Assembly (NCBI GenBank): GCA_963817735.1
Contig: CAWFPP010000001.1
Span: 248,001 to 312,000, forward strand
Direction: 5' to 3'
Length of the DNA: 64,000 bases
Source of the DNA: Bog-473 sp963817735
GTDB lineage: Bacteria > Actinomycetota > Acidimicrobiia > Acidimicrobiales > RAAP-2
The notes below the pieces were generated by a model. That model ran no database searches. It had not been told where the DNA came from and worked only from the letters and a program-made list of their open reading frames with translations. Of the stretch, positions 15,476 through 24,490 are shown piece by piece; position 1 is the first letter of the stretch, and each line of letters starts with the position of its first letter. A program made the position numbers and the translations under genes.

Positions 15476-16846
15476 GTGGCGAGGGCGCCGAAGATCGAAC
15501 AGTTCAAGGACATGGCGCGCCAGGCCGGTCAGGACCTGTTCGACCAGTCACATCCCATCGGCCGCCTGTCCCTCCTGCAGTGCGCCATGCTCGGCGGCGG
15601 AACCGTTGTCACGATCTCGTTGGCCGGCTCGCTGTTCTTCTCCATCTCGCCCAACGCGGCGGACCACAAGATCCTCTTGTACCTGCTCTTCACCCTGGCC
15701 CCCTTCGCCATCGTGTCGCCCCTACTCGGACCGCTGATCGACCGCAGCCGCGGGGCGCGGCGCCTCATGGTCGTGTCGGCCGCGGTCGGGCAGGTGGTGC
15801 TGTGCCCACTCATGGCCACCCATCTCCACAGCCTGCTGCTGTTCCCGCTCGCCTTCCTCGTGCTCGTGTGCCAGAAGCTCTACCTCGTGACCAAGGGCGC
15901 GCTGGTGCCCGAAATGGTCGCACTCGACGGATCCGATTCCGAGAGCGAACAGGCCGGCTACGCAACGCTCAACGCGCGGTTGACGCTCCTGGGCACCCTG
16001 GCGGGCTTCGTCGCATCCGTACCGGCCGTGATCCTCTACAAGATCGCCGGCTCCCCGGCCGTCCTCGTCTTCGCCACGCTCGTCTTCGTGGGGGCCGCCG
16101 TGGCCGGCGCGCGCCTGCCGGTGCTCACGAGCCGCCGGGCGGACCAACTGTGGACCGACCCGTCGACCACCGTGCGTGAATACGGGCAGGAGGGCGAGGC
16201 CCTGACACGCGAGCAGGATCTGTTGCGTCTGCAGCCGTTCGCCAATCCGGAGGTGATGCTCGGCCTGAGCGCCATGTGCATCGTGCGCGGCCTGACCGGG
16301 TTCATGACCTTCATGCTCGCCTTCGGTCTGCGGCGAATGCCCGGCGTGGGTCTCTACTGGTACGGACTGGTCCTGGCGGGGAGCGGTGCGGGAGCCATCA
16401 TCGGTCTGGTGCTGGTGGGTCGCCTGCGCAAGCGGATGACCGAGCAACAGCTGCTGTTGTGCTCGCTGTGGCTGATCGCGGCAACGGCGGCCGGGTGTGC
16501 CGTCTGGGGCACCCTGTTGGCGCAGGTGGTCCTCGCCTTCATGGTCGGCCTCTGCGGTTCCGTGGCGCAGCCATCCTTCGACGCCATGACCCAGCGTTAC
16601 ATCCCGCTGTCCGCCCAGGGGCGGGCCTTCGCCCGCTTCGGCATGCGCCAGCAGCTGGTCTGGGTGGTCGGATCGCTGATTCCGCTGATCATCGTGTTCA
16701 CGCTGCCCCAGGGGGACGCCACCATGGCCGTCCTGGCCGCACTGGGCGGGCTGACCTACGTGTCGGGACGCCGCGCCGCGCACGCGCCCCGGATCGTGCA
16801 GCGCGACTATCGCAACCTCGGGGAAGTGGGCGAGGCCGGAAGTTGA
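15476..16846 (+). CDS. Major facilitator superfamily transporter
   Basis: Integral membrane protein of 456 residues with about 10-12 hydrophobic segments. There is a cytosolic lead (IEQFKDMARQAGQDLFDQ) and an MFS-like loop PLLGPLIDRSRGARR after the second helix. A central hydrophilic stretch (RRADQLWTDPSTTVREYG) separates the halves, and a basic C-terminus follows. The substrate is unknown; the sequence resembles drug or metabolite exporters. GTG 15476 (not 15473) is six bases after TACATT. It is convergent with pckG, with only seven bases between stops. Confidence 0.85.
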   Translation: MARAPKIEQFKDMARQAGQDLFDQSHPIGRLSLLQCAMLGGGTVVTISLAGSLFFSISPNAADHKILLYLLFTLAPFAIVSPLLGPLIDRSRGARRLMVVSAAVGQVVLCPLMATHLHSLLLFPLAFLVLVCQKLYLVTKGALVPEMVALDGSDSESEQAGYATLNARLTLLGTLAGFVASVPAVILYKIAGSPAVLVFATLVFVGAAVAGARLPVLTSRRADQLWTDPSTTVREYGQEGEALTREQDLLRLQPFANPEVMLGLSAMCIVRGLTGFMTFMLAFGLRRMPGVGLYWYGLVLAGSGAGAIIGLVLVGRLRKRMTEQQLLLCSLWLIAATAAGCAVWGTLLAQVVLAFMVGLCGSVAQPSFDAMTQRYIPLSAQGRAFARFGMRQQLVWVVGSLIPLIIVFTLPQGDATMAVLAALGGLTYVSGRRAAHAPRIVQRDYRNLGEVGEAGS

Positions 16847-16853
16847 GCGCCGG

Positions 16854-18647
16854 TCAGCCCAGGCGCCGGCCGAGCGTATCGGCCTGGTCGGCCAGAGCCT
16901 GGGGGAGCCGGTCGCCGAACTGGGCGTAGTACTCCCTTATGAGCGGCACCTCCGCCCGCCACCCCTCGGTGTCGACCCGCAGCAGCTCTTCCATGTGCTC
17001 CCGGCTCACGTCGAGCCCGGTGGTATCGATGGCCTCGAGCGTCGGCACCGAGCCGATGGGCGTCTCGACCGCCGCGGCCTTGTCGGTGACGCGGTTGAAG
17101 ATCCACTCGAGCACGCGGGAGTTCTCGCCGTAGCCGGGCCACAGGAACTTGCCCTCGGCGTCCTTGCGGAACCAGTTGACGTAGAAGATCTTCGGCAGGG
17201 CGTCGCGGTCGGGTGCTTCCGCGCCGATGCGCAGCCAGTGCGCGAAGTAGTCAGCCATGTTGTAGCCGCAGAAGGGCAACATGGCGAAGGGGTCGCGGCG
17301 CAGGTTGCCCACGGCACCGGCCTGGGCGGCCGTCGTCTCCGACGCCATGATGGAGCCCAGGAAGACGCCGTGCTCCCAGTCGTGCGATTGGAACACCAGC
17401 GGCACGACCCCGGCGCGGCGGCCGCCGAAGAGGATGGCGCTGATCGGCACGCCTTCGGGGTCCTCCCACTCCGGCGCGATGGCCGGGTCCTGGGCGGCCG
17501 GCGTGGTGAAGCGGGCGTTGGGGTGGGCAGCCGGCGTCCCGGACTCGGGCGTCCAGTCGTTGCCCTTCCAGTCGGTGAGGTGCGCCGGCGGCGTGTCGGT
17601 CATGCCCTCCCACCAGATGTCGCCGTCGTCGGTCAACGCCGTGTTGGTGAAGATGCAGTTGCCGTCGAGGGTCAGGATGGCGTTGGGGTTGGTGTGGGTG
17701 TTGGTGCCCGGCGCCACGCCGAAGAACCCGGCTTCGGGGTTGATGGCGTAGAGGCGGCCGTCGGCGCCGAACTTCATCCAGCAGATGTCGTCGCCCACCG
17801 TCTCGACTTTCCAGCCTTCGATCGTCGGGATGAGCATGGCCAGATTGGTCTTGCCGCACGCGGACGGGAACGCACCGGCGACGTAACGGGTCTCGCCTTC
17901 GGGAGACGTGAGCTTGAGGATGAGCATGTGCTCGGCCATCCAGCCGGTGTCACGGGCCATGACCGACGCGATGCGCAGCGCGAAGCACTTCTTGCCGAGG
18001 AGGGCGTTGCCGCCGTATCCCGAGCCATACGAGGTGATCTCGCGCGTCTCGGGGAAGTGCACGATGTACTTGTTCTCGGCGTTGCAGGGCCACGCGACGT
18101 CCTGTTGGCCGGGCTCGAGCGGCGCGCCCACCGAGTGCAGGCAGGGGACGAACACCCCGTCGTCGCCGAGCACCTCCAGCGCGCCCGTGCCCATGCGGGT
18201 CATGATGCGCATGGACACCGCCACGTACGCGGAGTCGGTGAGCTGCACGCCGATGTGCGCGATGTCCGATCCGAGCGGGCCCATCGAGAAGGGCACGACG
18301 TACATCGTGCGGCCCTTCATGGCGCCCTTGAAGAGTCCTTGGAGATGCGTGCGCATCTCGCCGGGATCACGCCAGTTGTTCGTCGGCCCGGCGTCGATCT
18401 CCTTCTCCGAACAGATGAACGTCCGGTCCTCGACCCGGGCCACGTCGCCGGGGTCCGAGTGGGCCCAGTAGCTGTTGGGCCGCTTGGCGTCGCTCAGTCG
18501 GGTGAACGTGCCGCTGTCGACGAGACCCTGGCAGAGCCGGTCGTACTCGTCGGCGGAACCATCGCACCACTCGACTCGGTCCGGTGTGGTCAGGGCAGCG
18601 ACGTCCTCGACCCAGGCGAGGAGTTTCGCGTTCGTTGTTGGCGCCAT
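16854..18647 (-). CDS. pckG: Phosphoenolpyruvate carboxykinase (GTP)
   Basis: Converts oxaloacetate and GTP to PEP, CO2 and GDP, the first committed step of gluconeogenesis. The 597-residue protein has the GTP-PEPCK P-loop AFPSACGKTN (259-268), preceded by the metal/substrate region GNALLGKKCFALRI, and the C-terminal NWFRKDAEGKFLWPG. The length is normal. ATG 18647 is preceded at about 15 bases by AAGGAG; a TAGCAT -10 lies at 18700-18695 with a leader of about 40 bases. It is divergent from thiL. Confidence 0.96.
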   Translation of the reverse strand: MAPTTNAKLLAWVEDVAALTTPDRVEWCDGSADEYDRLCQGLVDSGTFTRLSDAKRPNSYWAHSDPGDVARVEDRTFICSEKEIDAGPTNNWRDPGEMRTHLQGLFKGAMKGRTMYVVPFSMGPLGSDIAHIGVQLTDSAYVAVSMRIMTRMGTGALEVLGDDGVFVPCLHSVGAPLEPGQQDVAWPCNAENKYIVHFPETREITSYGSGYGGNALLGKKCFALRIASVMARDTGWMAEHMLILKLTSPEGETRYVAGAFPSACGKTNLAMLIPTIEGWKVETVGDDICWMKFGADGRLYAINPEAGFFGVAPGTNTHTNPNAILTLDGNCIFTNTALTDDGDIWWEGMTDTPPAHLTDWKGNDWTPESGTPAAHPNARFTTPAAQDPAIAPEWEDPEGVPISAILFGGRRAGVVPLVFQSHDWEHGVFLGSIMASETTAAQAGAVGNLRRDPFAMLPFCGYNMADYFAHWLRIGAEAPDRDALPKIFYVNWFRKDAEGKFLWPGYGENSRVLEWIFNRVTDKAAAVETPIGSVPTLEAIDTTGLDVSREHMEELLRVDTEGWRAEVPLIREYYAQFGDRLPQALADQADTLGRRLG

Positions 18648-18694
18648 GTCGGGGGGCTCTGCTCCTTACGTCGGCCTGGTTTCGGTGGGGTCCA

Positions 18695-18700
18695 ATGCTA
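18695..18700 (-). promoter_or_regulatory. -10 element for pckG
   Basis: TAGCAT on the minus strand, about 48 bases upstream of ATG 18647 in the divergent gap with thiL. Confidence 0.4.
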
Positions 18701-18710
18701 GGCATGTGAC

Positions 18711-19727
18711 GTGGGATCCCCCAAACCTCGGCACATGACACGTCCCGTCGAGGAAGACGAGGTCCTACAGCGTATCCGAGGCATGGTCGGAAACGGAATC
18801 GAGGCCTTCGGGCTGCGCGACGACGCCGCCGTGCTGCGCCCGGCCGGCGGCGGACCGCTGGTGGCGTCGGTCGACAGCGTGGTCGAGGGCGTCCACGTCG
18901 ACCTGGCCGTGTGCAGCCCGGAGGACGTGGGCTGGAAGGCGCTCATGGGCGCCCTGAGCGACCTGGCCGCCATGGGCGCGACGCCCCTGGCTGCGCTGGT
19001 GGCGCTCTGCGTGCCCGGCGGTTCCGGTGAGGGGGAGCTGGCCCTCGGGGTCATGGGCGGGGTGGCCGAGGCGTCGGCGGCGGCCGGGTGCCCGGTGGCC
19101 GGCGGTGACGTCTCGGGCGGGAGCGAGCTCGTCGTGGCGGTCACGGTGCTGGGGACGGTCGAGGCGGGCGGGATTCCCCCCGTATCCAGGTCCGGGGCAC
19201 AACCAGGGGACGTGCTGCTCCTCACGGGCCCCTGTGGCGGCTCCGCGGCGGGCCTGCGGGAGTTGCGCGCCGGCTCGGGATCCGGTGCCCCCGGCGCTAC
19301 GTCGGCGTCGGCGTCGACGTCGGCGTCGGCGCCGGCGCCGGACGCAGACCTGTCCTACCGACGCCCGGTGGCGCGCCTCGGGGAGGGCGAGGCGGCCCGT
19401 CGATGCGGCGTGCACGCCATGATCGACGTGTCCGACGGGCTGGCGCTCGACCTGCACCGGCTGGCCGACGCGTCGGGAATCGGGTTCGAGCTCGAAGGGG
19501 TCCCGGTCGCCTCGGGGGCGACGTTGGACGAGGCACTCGGGGGCGGCGAGGACTACGAGCTGGTCATCGCGGTCGGTGAGTCAGGCGTGGAGGCGCTTCG
19601 TGACCGGTTCGCCGCCGGCGAGCTCCGGGCGCCGATCCGGTTGGGCACCTTCACGGCCGATCCCGGCCGGCGGACCCTCGAAGGGCGACCGCTCGAGCGA
19701 ATGGGGTGGCAGCACCGCCTCGGGTGA
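18711..19727 (+). CDS. thiL: Thiamine-monophosphate kinase
   Basis: Phosphorylates thiamine monophosphate to thiamine pyrophosphate. The ThiL/PurM fold motifs are RDDAAVL (N-terminal), SVDSVVEGVHVDL, SDLAAMGATPLAAL, AGGDVSGGSELV and IDVSDGLALDLHRLAD. A low-complexity Ala/Ser insertion (about residues 197-212) is encoded by GTCGGC repeats. GTG 18711 is six bases after TAGGCA; ATG 18735 is an alternative that removes eight residues. It is convergent with rpmB. Confidence 0.9.
   Translation: MGSPKPRHMTRPVEEDEVLQRIRGMVGNGIEAFGLRDDAAVLRPAGGGPLVASVDSVVEGVHVDLAVCSPEDVGWKALMGALSDLAAMGATPLAALVALCVPGGSGEGELALGVMGGVAEASAAAGCPVAGGDVSGGSELVVAVTVLGTVEAGGIPPVSRSGAQPGDVLLLTGPCGGSAAGLRELRAGSGSGAPGATSASASTSASAPAPDADLSYRRPVARLGEGEAARRCGVHAMIDVSDGLALDLHRLADASGIGFELEGVPVASGATLDEALGGGEDYELVIAVGESGVEALRDRFAAGELRAPIRLGTFTADPGRRTLEGRPLERMGWQHRLG
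19301..19336 (+). repeat. GTCGGC hexanucleotide repeat inside thiL
   Basis: Six tandem hexamers (GTCGGC, GTCGGC, GTCGAC, GTCGGC, GTCGGC, GCCGGC) encode the Ser/Ala insertion of ThiL in frame. Confidence 0.85.
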
Positions 19728-19738
19728 GCCGAGCGGCG

Positions 19739-19960
19739 CTAGTTCGTCGTCGTGGCCTGGTGCGTCCGGCGCAGCGGCTTGGTTACCTTGCCGGCCCGGA
19801 TGCACGAGGTGCAGACGTGCAGCCGCTTCGGTGCGCCGTCCACGACGGCGCGGACCCGCTGCACGTTGGGGTTCCAACGCCGCTTGGTGCGACGGTGGGA
19901 GTGGCTGACGTTCATGCCGAACGACGGCTTCTTGCCACAGATATCGCACACTGCTGCCAT
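19739..19960 (-). CDS. rpmB: 50S ribosomal protein L28
   Basis: Large-subunit protein of 73 residues. It shows the zinc-binding form (C+ paralogue type) with CDIC (C5/C8) and CTSC (C50/C53), plus the L28 core SHSHRRTKRRWNPNVQ. ATG 19960 has an AGGAAGG ribosome binding site seven bases upstream. It is divergent from fakA. A partner L33 or a zinc-independent paralogue is not in the window. Confidence 0.95.
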   Translation of the reverse strand: MAAVCDICGKKPSFGMNVSHSHRRTKRRWNPNVQRVRAVVDGAPKRLHVCTSCIRAGKVTKPLRRTHQATTTN

Positions 19961-20027
19961 TGGAGAACCTTCCTGGGGGAGGCCGCGGTCGACTGACCAC
20001 GCAGGCCTTCACGAACGGCTCAAAGGT

Positions 20028-20033
20028 TAGCAT
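20028..20033 (+). promoter_or_regulatory. -10 element for the DAK2-domain gene (leaderless)
   Basis: TAGCAT, eight bases before ATG 20042. Confidence 0.5.
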
Positions 20034-20041
20034 CCCTTGCC

Positions 20042-21736
20042 ATGACCTCCCCGGCGACGCTCGGCGCCGACGATCTCCGCGCCGTGATGGGGGGCTACCG
20101 AGATGCCTTGCGCATGCACCAGGCGGACATCAACCGCCTCAACGTCTACCCGGTGCCCGACGGTGACACGGGCACCAACATGGCCCTCACCCTCGAAGCC
20201 GTGGTCAGCGAGTTGCAGGGGGTCGAATCCGGGGCCGGCCTGCCCGAGGTCTGTAAGGCCATCGGCCACGGCTCGCTCATGGGCGCCCGCGGGAACTCGG
20301 GCGTGATCCTCTCCCAGCTCCTGCGGGGAATGAGTGAGCGCATGGCCACCGCAGGGGAGGCCGGCGTGGGTCCCGCCATGCTGGTCGAAGCCATCGGCCA
20401 CGCCTCCGAGCTGGCCCGGCGCGCCGTGGTGCGTCCCGTGGAGGGGACCATCCTCACGGTGGCCTCGGCCGCCGCGACGGGTGCGGCGAACGGGTCCGAT
20501 CTCGTAGGCGTGGTGGAGAGCGCCCGCGTTCAGGCGGCCGACGCCCTGGCCCGCACGCCCGACATGCTGCCTGTGCTGGCCCAGGCGGGGGTGGTCGACG
20601 CCGGCGGCAGTGGCTACCTCCTCCTCCTCGATGCCTTCCTGCTCGTGCTCGACGGGCGCCCGCTGCCCGAGCCGTCCGGTGTGGACGCCCCGGACCTGAG
20701 CGGGCTCAACGGGACGTGGACGGCCGGCAGCGGGCCGGCCCACGCCAATGGGGGGACGGGCGGCGAGGAGCACGCCGTCGGGGATCTGCGCTACGAGGTC
20801 ATGTACTTCCTGAGCGCGCCCGACGACTCCATCGACGCCTTCAAGGAGGTCTGGGCCGGCGTCGGCGACTCCATCGTCGTGGTCGGGGGTGACGGCATCT
20901 GGAACTGCCACATCCACACCGACGACATAGGGGCCGCCATAGAGGCCGGCGTGGACGCCGGGCGCCCGCACCGCATCAGGGTGACCGACCTCGACGAGCA
21001 GATGGAGGAGGAGCGCTGGGTGCGCGAGAGCGTGGGCGCGCCGGGCGCCGGCCCGAGCACCGAGGGCACGGGGCCGCCCCCCACGACCAGCGTCGTCGCG
21101 GTGGTCTCGGGCGACGGCATCGGGCGCATCTTCCGCTCCCTCGGCGTCCACCATCTCGTCGTCGGCGGCCAGACCATGAACCCGGCGACGGCGGACCTCA
21201 TAAAGGCGGTCGAGTCGGTCGGCTCCGACCAGGTGGTCATCCTTCCCAACAACAAGAACATCCGCCCCGTGGCCGACCAGGTCGACGCGCTCGCCGCCAA
21301 GACGGTCCGGGTGGTCCCGACCGGCTCCATCGTCGAGGGCTTCGCCGCCCTGCTGGCCTACGACCCGGCGGCGGGGGCGGACGCCAACGTGGCCTCCATG
21401 TCCGAGTCAGCCGCCCGCGTCGTGCCGGCCGAGGTCACGCGGGCCGTGCGCGACAGCGTGACAGACGCCGGCGAGGTGCACGAGGGCGACTTCATCGGGA
21501 TCTCGCGTGACGGCGTCGTGGCGGTCTCCGACAACATCGTCGTCTGTATGCGGCTGCTGCTGAGCCGGCTGCTTCTCTCGACGCACGAGCTCGTCACCCT
21601 CATTGAGGGCGAGGGCGCCCGCGTCGCCGACACGAGGCGAATAGAAGAGTGGCTCTCCGAGGAACATCCGGGCGTCGCCGTCGAGGTGCACGTGGGCGGC
21701 CAACCCCTCTACCCGTACTTGCTGGGGATTGAGTAG
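20042..21736 (+). CDS. DAK2/DegV-like kinase, FakA (YloV) family
   Basis: A 564-residue homologue of the fatty-acid kinase subunit FakA, which phosphorylates a fatty acid held by a FakB protein. The N-terminal Dak2 nucleotide domain has NVYPVPDGDTGTNM (35-48) and the GHGSLMGARGNSGVILSQ motif (76-93). The middle and C-terminal domains include VVVGGDGIWNCHIHTDD and QVVILPNNKNI. A low-complexity Gly/Pro stretch joins them. recG starts inside its last codons (eight-base overlap), the same fakA-recG order as in many bacteria. No FakB gene is in the window. Confidence 0.88.
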   Translation: MTSPATLGADDLRAVMGGYRDALRMHQADINRLNVYPVPDGDTGTNMALTLEAVVSELQGVESGAGLPEVCKAIGHGSLMGARGNSGVILSQLLRGMSERMATAGEAGVGPAMLVEAIGHASELARRAVVRPVEGTILTVASAAATGAANGSDLVGVVESARVQAADALARTPDMLPVLAQAGVVDAGGSGYLLLLDAFLLVLDGRPLPEPSGVDAPDLSGLNGTWTAGSGPAHANGGTGGEEHAVGDLRYEVMYFLSAPDDSIDAFKEVWAGVGDSIVVVGGDGIWNCHIHTDDIGAAIEAGVDAGRPHRIRVTDLDEQMEEERWVRESVGAPGAGPSTEGTGPPPTTSVVAVVSGDGIGRIFRSLGVHHLVVGGQTMNPATADLIKAVESVGSDQVVILPNNKNIRPVADQVDALAAKTVRVVPTGSIVEGFAALLAYDPAAGADANVASMSESAARVVPAEVTRAVRDSVTDAGEVHEGDFIGISRDGVVAVSDNIVVCMRLLLSRLLLSTHELVTLIEGEGARVADTRRIEEWLSEEHPGVAVEVHVGGQPLYPYLLGIE

Positions 21737-23930
21737 CGGCCGCACACTCGGGGACCTGAGCCAGCGGCCGGTGTCGGTGCTCGCGTCGGTGTCCGAGCGC
21801 AAGGCCGGGCGACTGGCCGAGCTCGGCGTCGAAACGGTCCTTGACCTCATCACGACCTATCCCCGCCGCTACATCGACCGCACGCGCCAGGCCGACGTCT
21901 CGGACCTGCAGGTGGGCGAGGAGGCGGCAGTCCTGGCCACGGTGCAGTCGGTCCACTCCCGGCGCGCCCGCACCGGAAGGGCCGTGGTGGACGTCGTGGT
22001 GCGCGACGACACCGGCCGGCTGAAGGTCGTCTTCTTCAACCAGCCCTGGCGGGCCAAGCAGCTCGAGGCCGGCACGGAGGCCATCTTCTTCGGCAAGGTG
22101 ACCGAGTACCGGGGCGCCCGCCAGCTGACGAACCCCGTCGTCGACGTGGTGGCCGGCGTGACGCCGGGCCGCAAGACGTTGCGGATCCTGCCCGTGTACC
22201 CGGCCTCCGCGAAAGTGGGCCTGACCTCGTGGGAGATCGGGGAGTTCGTCACCGAGGCGCTCGAGCGCGCCGGCGAGTTCGCCGACCCGCTCCCGGACGA
22301 GTGGCGGACCCGCATCGGCCTGTGGGAGCGCACCGAGGCCTTCCGGGCCATTCACGGCCCCGAGTCGCTCGATGTGGTCCCGCCTGCCCACCGCCGCCTC
22401 GTCTTCGACGAGCTGTTCCGTCTGCAGCTCGCCCTCGTGCTACGACGTCGGGCTTTCGAGGTCAACGCCCGCGCCCTGCACCACGCCGTCTCACCGAGGG
22501 AGGTCACGGGCGGCGTGCACGACACACTGGTGGCGCGCTTCCTGGCCGGGTTGCCGTACGAGCTCACCAAGGCGCAGCGCCGGGCCCTGGCCGTGATCGT
22601 GGCCGACATGGCCGGGCCCTTCCCCATGCACCGCCTGCTGCAGGGCGACGTCGGCTCGGGCAAGACGGTGGTGGCGCTCGCGGCGCTGCTCGCCGCCACG
22701 CAGAGCGGCCATCAGGGTGCCCTCATGGTGCCGACCGAGGTGCTGGCCGAGCAGCACTTCTCGGCCGTGCGCGCGCTCCTCGGCGCGCTGGAGGGGCCCG
22801 GCGGCATGGCGGGTGGTGAGGTGCGCGTCGAGCTCCTGACCAGCCGCGTCAAGGGCAAGGCCCGCGCCGCGGTGCTCGACGGCCTCGCGTCGGGCGAGGT
22901 CGGTATCGTCGTCGGCACGCACGCCCTCCTCACCGAGGAGGTCACGTTCGCGTCGCTGGGCGCCGTGGTCATCGACGAGCAGCACCGCTTCGGCGTGGAG
23001 CAGCGGGCCACGTTGCGGGCGAAGGGCAGCGACGGCGACCCGGACCTGCTGGTGATGACGGCCACCCCCATTCCGCGCACGGCGGCCATGGTGATCTTCG
23101 GTGACCTCGACCTGACGACGCTCGATGAGCTCCCGCCCGGCCGTCTGCCCGTCACCACCGAGTGGCTACCCGCCCACGCCGGCGACGCCACCCACGCCGG
23201 CGACGCCGGCGACGCCGGCCACGTCGGCGAGGCCCCCGCCTGGGAGCGCGTGCGCCAAGAGGTCGCGGCAGGGCACCGTGCCTTCGTCGTCTGCCCGCTG
23301 GTCGGCGATTCGCTCCGGGTCGAGGCCAAGTCGGCCAGCGAGGAGTTCGAGCGGCTCACGGCGGCAGGCGGCGAGTTGGCCGGGCTCGACGTCGGGCTCA
23401 TGCACGGCCAGATGGCGCCCGCCGCCCGTGAAGAGGTGATGGACCGCTTCCGCACCGGCGAGCTCGATATCCTCGTCGCCACCACGGTGATCGAGGTCGG
23501 CGTCGACGTCCCCGAGGCCACCGTCATGGTCGTGGAGAGCGCCGACCGCTTCGGGATCGCGCAGCTGCACCAGTTGCGCGGCCGGGTCGGCCGGGGGGGC
23601 ACGCCCAGCTGGTGCTATCTGCTCGGCGGCGAGGAGGGGAACGAGCGCCTCACCGCGGTGGCCGGATCGACCGACGGCTTCGCGCTGGCCGAGGCGGACC
23701 TGCGGGTGCGGGGGGAGGGGACCCTGCTCGGCGCCCGCCAGAAGGGGCAGAGCGACCTGCGGCTGGCCTCCCTCAGCGACGCCGGCGACATGGCGCTGCT
23801 GGCCGAGGCGCGCCAGGTGGCCGAAGAGATGGTCGGCCGGGACCCGCAGCTCACGGCGCACCCCGACCTGGCCGACGAGGTCAGGCTGCTGTTGAGCGAG
23901 GACGAGGGGGAGTACCTCTTCAAGAGCTGA
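21729..23930 (+). CDS. recG: ATP-dependent DNA helicase RecG
   Basis: Remodels stalled forks and branched DNA. The 733 residues contain an N-terminal wedge/OB domain (VSDLQVGEEAAVLATVQSV), Walker A QGDVGSGKTVVAL, DEQH box (VIDEQHRFGV), MTATPIPRT and C-terminal motif VI HQLRGRVGRGG. TTG 21729 overlaps the fakA stop and follows GGGGA. Between helicase lobes a Gly/Ala/Asp/His-rich insert (HAGDATHAGDAGDAG) is encoded by short tandem repeats at 23175-23222. Confidence 0.95.
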   Translation: MSSGRTLGDLSQRPVSVLASVSERKAGRLAELGVETVLDLITTYPRRYIDRTRQADVSDLQVGEEAAVLATVQSVHSRRARTGRAVVDVVVRDDTGRLKVVFFNQPWRAKQLEAGTEAIFFGKVTEYRGARQLTNPVVDVVAGVTPGRKTLRILPVYPASAKVGLTSWEIGEFVTEALERAGEFADPLPDEWRTRIGLWERTEAFRAIHGPESLDVVPPAHRRLVFDELFRLQLALVLRRRAFEVNARALHHAVSPREVTGGVHDTLVARFLAGLPYELTKAQRRALAVIVADMAGPFPMHRLLQGDVGSGKTVVALAALLAATQSGHQGALMVPTEVLAEQHFSAVRALLGALEGPGGMAGGEVRVELLTSRVKGKARAAVLDGLASGEVGIVVGTHALLTEEVTFASLGAVVIDEQHRFGVEQRATLRAKGSDGDPDLLVMTATPIPRTAAMVIFGDLDLTTLDELPPGRLPVTTEWLPAHAGDATHAGDAGDAGHVGEAPAWERVRQEVAAGHRAFVVCPLVGDSLRVEAKSASEEFERLTAAGGELAGLDVGLMHGQMAPAAREEVMDRFRTGELDILVATTVIEVGVDVPEATVMVVESADRFGIAQLHQLRGRVGRGGTPSWCYLLGGEEGNERLTAVAGSTDGFALAEADLRVRGEGTLLGARQKGQSDLRLASLSDAGDMALLAEARQVAEEMVGRDPQLTAHPDLADEVRLLLSEDEGEYLFKS
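23175..23222 (+). repeat. Short tandem repeats inside recG
   Basis: Two copies of CACGCCGGCGAC (23175-23186, 23193-23204) are followed by further GCCGGCGAC-like units, encoding a HAGDA-rich insert between the helicase lobes. Confidence 0.75.
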
Positions 23931-23939
23931 TCGCCGCCG

Positions 23940-23945
23940 TAGGCT
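23940..23945 (+). promoter_or_regulatory. -10 element for rsmD (leaderless)
   Basis: TAGGCT, seven bases before ATG 23953. Confidence 0.5.
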
Positions 23946-23952
23946 CGTCGCG

Positions 23953-24490
23953 ATGCGGGTCATCGGAGGCCGGAGCCGCGGCCGCCGGCTGCCGGCCAAG
24001 CTGCCGTCATCGGTGCGGCCCACCTCCGACCGTGTGCGCGAGGCCATCTTCAACATCCTCGGCTCTCAGGGCGGCGTCGAGGGCCTGGCCGTGGTCGATC
24101 TGTTCTGCGGCAGTGGTGCGTTGGGGGTCGAGGCTCTCTCCCGGGGGGCGGCGTCGTCCACCTTCGTCGACCTGGATCCCGACGCGTTGGCCGCCGTCCG
24201 CCAGAATTTCGAAGGCGGTGGGGCTCGACGTGGCGCCGGCGACGCTGGTGCGGGCCGCGCTCCCGGGCTGGCTGGAGTCCGCGGCCGCCGGCGCGTTCGA
24301 CCTCGCCCTGTGCGACCCGCCCTACGACTTCGAGGACTGGCCTGCGCTCCTCGGCGCGCTGCGGGCCGACGCCGTCGTGATGGAATCGGCGGCGCCCGTC
24401 GACGTGCCGGGGCCGTGGGTGATCGCGAGAGAGCGCCGGTACGGCGGTACGCTCGTCACCGTGGCTCATCGCAGCGGTGACGGCTCGTGA
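23953..24490 (+). pseudogene. rsmD: 16S rRNA (guanine966-N2)-methyltransferase RsmD, frameshifted
   Basis: Methylates G966 of 16S rRNA. The first frame encodes the N-terminal half (MRVIGGRSRGRRL ..., SAM motif VVDLFCGSGALGVEALSRG). The second half continues one frame away, with AVGLDVAPATLV, the catalytic LCDPPYDF and a proper C-terminus ending at 24490. Removing one A from GAAGG near 24212 restores NFEAVGLD. The repaired end overlaps coaD in GTGA, as expected for an intact operon. Both halves look undamaged, so a sequence error or very recent mutation is likelier than decay. Confidence 0.85.
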
